From Cavia porcellus (Eukaryota > Chordata > Mammalia > Rodentia > Caviidae), in assembly GCF_034190915.1 (NCBI RefSeq), contig NW_026947509.1, positions 35,348,767 through 35,412,766 on the forward strand: a DNA stretch of 64,000 nt, in the 5' to 3' direction. A program made the position numbers and the translations under genes. Shown piece by piece: positions 57,416 through 64,000 of this stretch. Each line of letters begins with the position of its first letter. The stretch's first letter is position 1. A model generated the notes under the pieces. It was not told where the DNA came from and did not search any database. It saw only the letters and a program-made list of their open reading frames with translations.

Positions 57416-57941
57416 ATGATAGTAATTTTTGCTCAGTAGCCATTGCTCTAAGCCATGGGTAAAGGAGACATTCACAAGTCAGTCCCCTGCTGCAGTACCT
57501 TTTTATATTCATGGCTATTAAATAATGGTATTATTAGGTCTTCATGAGAAAGAATTTTTGAAGTCTTTCATTTAAGAAGAACTAGTATAAATGTTTTAAT
57601 TGTACAAAATGTCTTCTAGAGTATGTGCTCTCATGTTTTCTTTCCTTGTCTTTCTTCATTCCTGGGTAGATACAACAGTATGTCTTTAAGAGGATGTACT
57701 AAAAATGCTGGGATAAGCTGACCTAGTACCTTCACTGACGGGGCTAATCAGAGTAGCTAGCATGATTACAGACCTGATAAAACTGGGTCTAAAAGCCATT
57801 TCTTGGCATATGTGGTAAAAGCTGCTGACTGTAACTTTGAGATCTTAAGTACAAGAAAATTTATAATGTAGTTAGTATTCTCAAGAGTGTAAGCTGTATG
57901 AGCCAAGATAGGATTTATACTTAGGGAATCAGTATTTGTGT

Positions 57942-58019
57942 CAGTGGTGGTGAACTTATGGTATGTGAGATGCAGTCAGCTGTTTGTTACAGAAAGCTCT
58001 GAAAGGTTGACCATTACTG
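57942..58019 (+). mobile_element. hAT-like MITE, 78 bp
   Basis: It starts CAGTGGTGGTGAACTTATGG and ends AAGGTTGACCATTACTG, imperfect terminal inverted repeats. The flanking 8-mers ATTTGTGT and GTCTGTGT match at 6 of 8 positions, consistent with the 8-bp hAT target duplication. Too short to code. Confidence 0.65.
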
Positions 58020-58232
58020 GTCTGTGTGATTGTTATTAAAGTGTTCTACAAAATAGCCATGCTGTTTCAAACTCCTTGTCAAAGGATACTATAAAGCACA
58101 GATGGGTGAAGTAAGAAGTAAGGCATATACCTCTGTGCTTATATGGTTGTCATCGTCTTTGTCCCTCAGAGATTGAAGTATTTCTCATCCACAGCCATGC
58201 TCTTTGTTTTGTACTGGTGAATTTACCTAGGG

Positions 58233-58312
58233 TAGTGCTGGCAAACCATGTAGAGCTTTCAGTGATGTAGATAGTCCACTGCAGCGTGTGTGCCATAGGT
58301 TTACCACCACTG
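58233..58312 (-). mobile_element. hAT-like MITE, 80 bp, inverted relative to its neighbour
   Basis: It reads TAGTGCTGGCAAACC...GGTTTACCACCACTG and is the same family as 57942-58019 in reverse orientation. The flanking 8-mers ACCTAGGG (58225-58232) and ACCTAGCG (58313-58320) match at 7 of 8. Confidence 0.75.
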
Positions 58313-58324
58313 ACCTAGCGCCTT

Positions 58325-59410
58325 ACGCTGAGCCATCCCACCCTTTTTAATTATGAGACAAGGTCTTGGTAAGTTGCCCAGATTGGACTCAGATTTCCTC
58401 TACTCCTAGAGGGTTGGTATCATAGGCATGCTTGGCCAAAGTGTTTGCTCTTAAACTCCCTCATATCCTCTCCCCAGCCAATATAATAAACCCCATCCCC
58501 ATCCCGTCTTACATGCACCTACTTAGAGTTTCACATTTGACTTGTGACTGTACATTTTTGTGTTGTTCCTAAATCAGTGGGAAATAATAAACTATTCCAG
58601 ATGGTTTTACAGGCAGTCTTTTTATCATTTGTTCTTAAATTTCCTTTCTCACTCATAGTGGTAGACCTAATGACCTCCACCCATTTTCCACATTTCATTT
58701 ATTTAATTGTACTTAATTAATAGACACTTATTGAGGCAGGTGATATTCAGTGGTAGAAGGCCCTAGGTTCCATCCTTATACCCCAGAGGGGAAAATAAAA
58801 AGCACTTACTAAATGAGGTTTGTCATAGTTGTTAAGGTTTGGGTAAGAGCATTACATACACTGTATGTAATACTTAAGTGTAAAGTTAATAGTCTAGTTT
58901 ACTGCAGAAGGAAATTTAGATGAAAGGTATTTGTAGGTCTTAACTGGAATCATGAAGCAGCAGAACCAGGATTTGAGTCCAGTGAGAGACCAAAGCAGTA
59001 AGCTTGTGAACAAGGGTTGTTTTGCTGCCTGCTGTAAATTTTCACCTTCCCTCTTCCCTTCTAGCACTACCTTAGAGGTTATTTATTCATACCCATTTTA
59101 AAGACACTTATTTTAAGTCGTGGGCATTCTTATTAAGCAGCAGTGATAGCAGGGCAACTTTTATTCCATTTATCGTAGCAGAGCTTTTACATTTATACTG
59201 TGCTTTAACTGACCACACTTCCTTGTAGGACCTATTCATTTCCTTCTTGATCAAGAAAGCATAGTTGTTCAGATCTTTATCATTGGATGTCCTTTCTGGT
59301 TTGTAATCTGTAGATCTAGACTTCTTACATTGAATTGTCTCAATTTTGTAACACTTAAGTTTCCTTATTTGTAAATAGAAATACTACTGTAGTTAGTATT
59401 GCTTATCGGC
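58325..59410. other. Mostly unique intronic sequence
   Basis: Contains a degraded minus B1 (58350-58435), a degraded ID (about 58735-58790) and a perfect 21-bp palindrome ATTACATACACTGTATGTAAT at 58851-58871 (the last base completes the 10-bp arm). Confidence 0.5.
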
Positions 59411-59414
59411 ACGT

Positions 59415-59592
59415 TTAAGTATGTGTGTGTGTGTCTGTGTCTGTGTCTGTGTGTGTGTTTTGAGACAGGGTCTTGCTATGTAGTTCAAACTGGCCTTGAA
59501 CTCACTATGTAGCCAAGACTGCCTTGAACTCATGGTGATCCTTATGCCTTCTGACAGCTGGGGTTTACAGTTGTGTGCCATTTTGTCTGGCT
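59415..59592 (-). mobile_element. (TG)n run and B1 SINE
   Basis: GT-rich microsatellite at 59420-59459, then GAGACAGGGTCTTGCTATGT...CAGTTGTGTGCCATTTTG. Confidence 0.85.
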
Positions 59593-59944
59593 ACTTGTAA
59601 GTTTTGCTATTAGAATAAAATGAGCAAAACGCTGTTCAAATTGTTTATTACTGTTATTGTTAACACCAAATCTCTTTGAGAATACCACTAGAATGCTTAA
59701 GGGCTGGGGCACAATGGACAACTGAGAGTAGTGTCAGTTCTAAAAGTTGAAAAGTCTATGGCGCCAGCAGGCAGGTGCTCTCTATTGAGTTACATCTAAC
59801 ATCTTTATTTTACTCTTTATTTACTCTCAGGGAATTCTGATTCCAAAGTTTCTGACCTCTTTAAGGAGTAATTTATGATTTAAAAAGCAGGTAGCACTTT
59901 GATAAACAAGCATTTTTAACTTGCTATTCTTTTTTGGGGGTGAG

Positions 59945-60088
59945 GTTTGAGACAGGGTTTCATTACATAGTCCAGGTAGCCTTGAATTTATTATGTAGCA
60001 CAGGCTGGTCTCGAATTCACCACAGTCCTCCTGCCTCAGCCTCCCCAGGATAGGGATTACAGGCTTTTACTTTGCTACACCTGGCTGT
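59945..60088 (-). mobile_element. B1 SINE
   Basis: GAGACAGGGTTTCATTACAT...TAGGGATTACAGGC. Confidence 0.85.
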
Positions 60089-60342
60089 ATTTGCCAGAGT
60101 TATCTACAGATTGATGGCTGATAGTGGTGCTGGTTGACAAACTATGCAAATGTATTAAGGTTACTTTGGTGACTCCAGGTCAGAGTAACTAATGTGACTT
60201 ATTAGGCATTCATATTTTAGCAAAGCTTCTCAGCTGATTGTGGTGTTCACTTGTTAAAATAAGCAGTGAGAATGTTTTCTTTACAGCAAAAATACTGTTT
60301 TGAAACTTTTGCTAGAAATTGATTTATTAATGATGACTTTCA

Positions 60343-60425
60343 GGGCTGGGGATTCGTGGCATAAGTGCTTGTCTGGCAAGTATGAGGTCATGAATTCAAC
60401 TCCCAGCACCCTTCCCCCCAAAAAG
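60343..60425 (+). mobile_element. ID SINE, internal deletion
   Basis: GGGCTGGGGATTCGTGGCAT lacks TAGCTCAG (box A). GATGACTTT is duplicated at the ends. Confidence 0.85.
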
Positions 60426-60694
60426 ATGACTTTTATGATCAAGTTTCCATCAGTGTTACATTTTATTACGAATATTTTTAAATTTTTTTCAAGTAAGTGA
60501 TTTTAGGAATATTGTACTTAGTCCTTGCTATGAGAATTGTGTTAAATTGTTTACATGAATTTTCTCATTTAATGGAGGTGGAAGAAAAATTGTAAAAGAT
60601 TTATGCAAGGTGTAAATCTGTGATTATAATACACTGACTTTTTAATTTATGAGTTAAACTAGTTTTCAGAGTATCAGCATTTTATCTGCATGAG

Positions 60695-60838
60695 ATTTTT
60701 TTTTTTTTTTTTTTGGTCTTTTTGAGACAGTTCAGGCTGGCCTTGTACTCATTATGTAGCCCACGCTGGCCTCAAACTTGGAGTGATCCTCCTGCCTCAT
60801 CCTGTCAAGTGCAGCAGTGCACCACCACATCCAGCTGA
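60695..60838 (-). mobile_element. B1 SINE, internally deleted
   Basis: T run, GAGACAGTTCAGGCTGGCCT...GTGCACCACCACATCCAGC, lacking GGTCTTGCTATG. Confidence 0.85.
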
Positions 60839-61648
60839 TTAAATTTCTTGTAGAAAGAAAGTTTATGTTGGTTAAGATCTCTTTTGAGCTAAATTTTCGT
60901 AGTGTTTTTACAATTTCTTGTTTGTGATGACTCTGTAAGATAGGTAATATACAGTGGTAATTTATAGAAGAGATAAGTGATATGTAAGGATCCACTTTGT
61001 TCCAGATCATGTCCAACAGAGCTGGTATTGAAATCCAAGGTATCTGGGACCATTGCTCAGTTTATTGTACTGTACTTGAACTGCTTTCTCTTTGTGTATC
61101 CTTTGTAAGATAAGTGCAGTTTTACAGTTTCATTTGTATTATTTCATTATTTATTCACAGAGTACTATGAAGTAGGCACAGCAGTGTTTTTAATTCTGTG
61201 GCTGAGGACTTTGAGGCTTTAGAATATGTGAATTTTTTTTTTATACTTTGTCTCTGACCGAACTCAAGTCAAGTTTTTTCTTTGTTGTTCATCTTTTTAC
61301 TTTAGGTGCGGTCCTTGTTTTCTGTGTAATTCTAATGAGGAGGAATTTGTACAATACTAGAAATGTGGAAACAGACATTTTTACCTGTGATTTGTTTTCT
61401 TTGAATTGGAATTTGTACGTTATTCCTTGAAAAATGAAGTTATGTTTGGGGTTCTAGGCCACATGCTTTGAATTTGTTATATTTTCAGCATTTTGTAACA
61501 CTTTGCTCAGTCAGACCTCATAGTCTAATAGACAGTGCTCTGTTCTTGAAGATAAGATGAAGTTGTTTGCATAAAATTTTCTCAGCATCTTTCTGTTCTG
61601 TGTTGTGCCGTATACATCTAATTAGTGTTTCATTTTGTTTCTTTTCAG

Positions 61649-61826
<178 letters not shown>

Positions 61827-62113
61827 TGAGAATGAAAGGAAAAATTTTAAGACACCTCACTGTTGATTACCTAAATCTGAATGATGCGTTGCATATGGGT
61901 AGTTAGTCCTAATTTTTGAACCAAGAAACACAAAACTGAAATTGAAAGTGATTCTTACTCTTCCCCAGATGCATTAGGGTCAAAAATTAGGTAATTCTCA
62001 GCCATTGATATTATCCAAAACCTGGTGGTAGGATGGTTAAATTGAATTTTGAACTTGTAGTCCTTTTTCTTACATATTTTAACTTAATGATGCTTAATGG
62101 AAAGAAACTTTTA

Positions 62114-62210
62114 AGAACTTGAGTTTTCATACTTTGCTTTTAAGTAATTTCTCATAATTTTAACCACTTATGGAAATTACTCAAAAGCAAAATATGAAAA
62201 CTCAAGTTCT
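62114..62210. repeat. 97-bp near-perfect inverted repeat (hairpin)
   Basis: The left arm 62114-62157 starts AGAACTTGAGTTTTCATACT. The right arm, read in reverse complement from 62210, starts AGAACTTGAGTTTTCATATT. The arms are about 44 bp with two substitutions and a single-base bulge, around a loop of about 9 nt. It lies in the TRIP12 intron after the ATG exon. It could be a palindromic MITE or a foldback RNA precursor. I do not recognise the family. Confidence 0.8.
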
Positions 62211-62554
62211 CAATGATCGTGGTTAGCTTGAAGAATATATGAATAAATTTTAGTAGGATTACTGGGCGAAACAATTTGAGGCATAACTGCATTCATTGTT
62301 TGGTGAATTTAGAAAATTTAGGTTTTAGAAAAATTAAATATCCAAATGTACTTGGGCTCTTTGGACTAGAATAACTGATTTCTGCCTCTGTTAGTAAACA
62401 GCTGTGTCTTTTGTTACGGTTTTCTGGCAACTTCAGTTCCTTAATTCACACATGGGAATATCTGTTTCTTAGAGTTAGTAGTTGTTAAGAGTATGCTACA
62501 CTTTTAGATTGTATTAGTATAATAGGTGGTTTTGTTTTTGTTTTTAAATTTTTG

Positions 62555-62672
62555 AGAGTGGCTTGCTTTGTGAGTCAGGTTGACCTTGAACTCATTATGT
62601 AGCCTCAAACTTGTGGTAGTCTTTGTGCTCCTCCCAGGTACTGGGTTATAGGCATGCATTGCCGCACAGTAT
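62555..62672 (-). mobile_element. B1 SINE, degraded
   Basis: GAGAGTGGCTTGCTTTGTGA...TAGGCATGCATTGCC. Confidence 0.7.
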
Positions 62673-63170
62673 AGAGTTTTTTATTCTAAATGTTTTTTTG
62701 CTTTTTTACATTCAGGTTCTCCAAAACAGCCACACTTCATTTTGTGTTGTAGAGTTTTAAACAAAATCCCGTTTATTGTGAATTGTGTTACTCATTTTCT
62801 AGAATTTTAATAATTCAGAAAAGTAAAAAATGTCACAGTCCATTTGAAGTTACTGTTTGACATGGGCATATGTCTTCTCAAGTCTTTAACTGCATGTATA
62901 TATATGTGAGTATAAGAAACTGGCACTTTGAAATAGCTGCAATTTGTTTATATTAACTTTGAAGTTGTACCTGAATGCTTACACATGATCTGAAACATTT
63001 TGGGTGATCTCAGTAGATTGCTACTAAATTCCACAGTGGTGGTTTGGCACTGTTATTGTTTCTGTACATCAGTGTTACTTAAAATTAAAGGAGCTTTTAT
63101 TGCATCATGTATTTTTAAAAAATGAATTGGAAATAAATAGAAGTAGTTAATCATTAAGATGCGTTGGTTT

Positions 63171-63251
63171 GCTGGGGTTATAGCTCAGCTGCACGAGTGC
63201 CTGGCAAGTGTGAAGTCATGAGTTTGATCTCCAGCACCAGACGAAAAAAAA
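63171..63251 (+). mobile_element. ID SINE, TSD AAGATGYGTTGGTTT
   Basis: GCTGGGGTTATAGCTCAGCT...GAGTTTGATCTCCAGCACC. 15-bp duplication with one difference. Confidence 0.93.
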
Positions 63252-63829
63252 AGATGTGTTGGTTTAAGATACAGTTGTGGTAGTCTTGGAACTCAGCTTT
63301 GCCGAATGGCAAATCTTGCTATAATGTGTTTTAAGTTAGACAGATGCTCAGTTATGAAGAAAAAGAAAAAAAAAATTTAAATGTATTTGGAAAGGCAGAA
63401 AGAATGCCAAATAATATGTAAGCAAAATGGGAGAGTTTTATAGCTTTACTTACTCAGTATTATAACCTAATTTTAGTTTTTATAAATCTTACCTTACATG
63501 TCTTTAAAAAATATCTCTCCTACAATTTCTTTTGTATGCAAAAGAGGGCTTTTACATTTTTATCGTTTCTGGTATTAAAAATTATTTGAAGCAGGACTTC
63601 TAAAAGTCTTTGTGTTCAATGATGTGAACATAACTCACTTTATATGGATTTTCTTCAGTTTTCAGAATACGGCCAAGTGTAATTATCATCAGAATGTAGA
63701 ATTTAAGCCATAAAAACAGTAACAGTTTAAGACTGAAAATTAGAAGACAGTGACCATCTGAATGTCATTTTACCACCTTCTCTGCGCTTACTATAGAATC
63801 TGAGGGTGAGGAAAGAGTTTAGAAAGTTT

Positions 63830-63943
63830 GGGGCTGGGGATTTAGCTCAGCGGCATAAGCGCCTGCTTGCAAGCAGTCAGTCGTGAGTTCGATCCCTGGT
63901 ACCGATAAAAACGAAAAAGACCAAAAAAAAAAGAGAAGAAGAA
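63830..63943 (+). mobile_element. ID SINE
   Basis: GGGGCTGGGGATTTAGCTCA...GGTACCGATAAAAACGAAAAAGAC, close to the window's consensus. Confidence 0.95.
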
Positions 63944-64000
63944 GAAAGTTGTCATCAAACCCCAATCTTAACTTTCAGAACCTCTATAGAGTATGCTGTT

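Larger units (their letters stand above)
29417..61648 (+). other. TRIP12: TRIP12 intron 1 (inferred)
   Basis: About 32 kb lies between the CpG island and the ATG exon. No coding exon was recognised. It holds a 3.3-kb HAL1-type element, L1 3' ends, many ID and B1 copies, and stretches of AT-rich unique sequence. Confidence 0.75.

Overview
This is a vertebrate nuclear window, from a mammal and almost certainly a rodent. Exon-intron structure, a CpG island and very dense SINEs show this. The SINEs are B1 (7SL-derived, with the rodent internal duplication) and ID (tRNA-Ala-like). The murid B2 and B4 families were not noticed. The dominant ID subfamily carries GGCATAAGCGCCTGCC in the body and a GATAAAAANGAAAAAGAC tail. 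That suggests a non-murid rodent (for example a castorimorph or sciuromorph), but I cannot fix the species.

The only protein-coding sequence I can support is at two places. (1) A bidirectional CpG-island promoter near 28.3-30.1 kb. It drives FBXO36 leftward (coding exon 1 at 28668-28763, minus strand) and, by inference, TRIP12 rightward. (2) The first coding exon of TRIP12 at 61649-61795 (plus strand), encoding the first 32 residues plus part of codon 33. The head-to-head FBXO36/TRIP12 pair is the known mammalian arrangement. Everything else is intronic: 1-28667 is most simply FBXO36 intron 1, about 29.4-61.6 kb is TRIP12 intron 1 (5' UTR exon boundary uncertain), and 61796-64000 is the start of the next TRIP12 intron.

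The introns are a stratified record of retrotransposition. They hold old L1 3' ends (antisense and sense), two related LTR-like sequences, and a 296-bp solo LTR sitting inside a B1. There are dozens of B1 copies and roughly 40 ID copies, many with clear target-site duplications (TSDs) and several nested in older repeats. The most striking item is a 3.3-kb element at 38128-41426 (minus strand). It is flanked by a 15-bp TSD and has an L1-like 5' end and a decayed L1 ORF1, but no ORF2. Instead it has a 1.35-kb tail that looks built from diverged tandem modules: a half-L1 (HAL1-type) element. Two shorter copies of related 3' ends lie elsewhere in the window. Other oddities are a 610-bp compound retrocopy that begins with an ID element and ends in AATAAA plus poly(A), a pair of about 80-bp hAT-like MITEs in opposite orientation, and a 97-bp near-perfect hairpin in the second TRIP12 intron. 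FBXO36 exon 1 has a non-canonical GC splice donor, and an out-of-frame upstream ORF overlaps the TRIP12 start codon.
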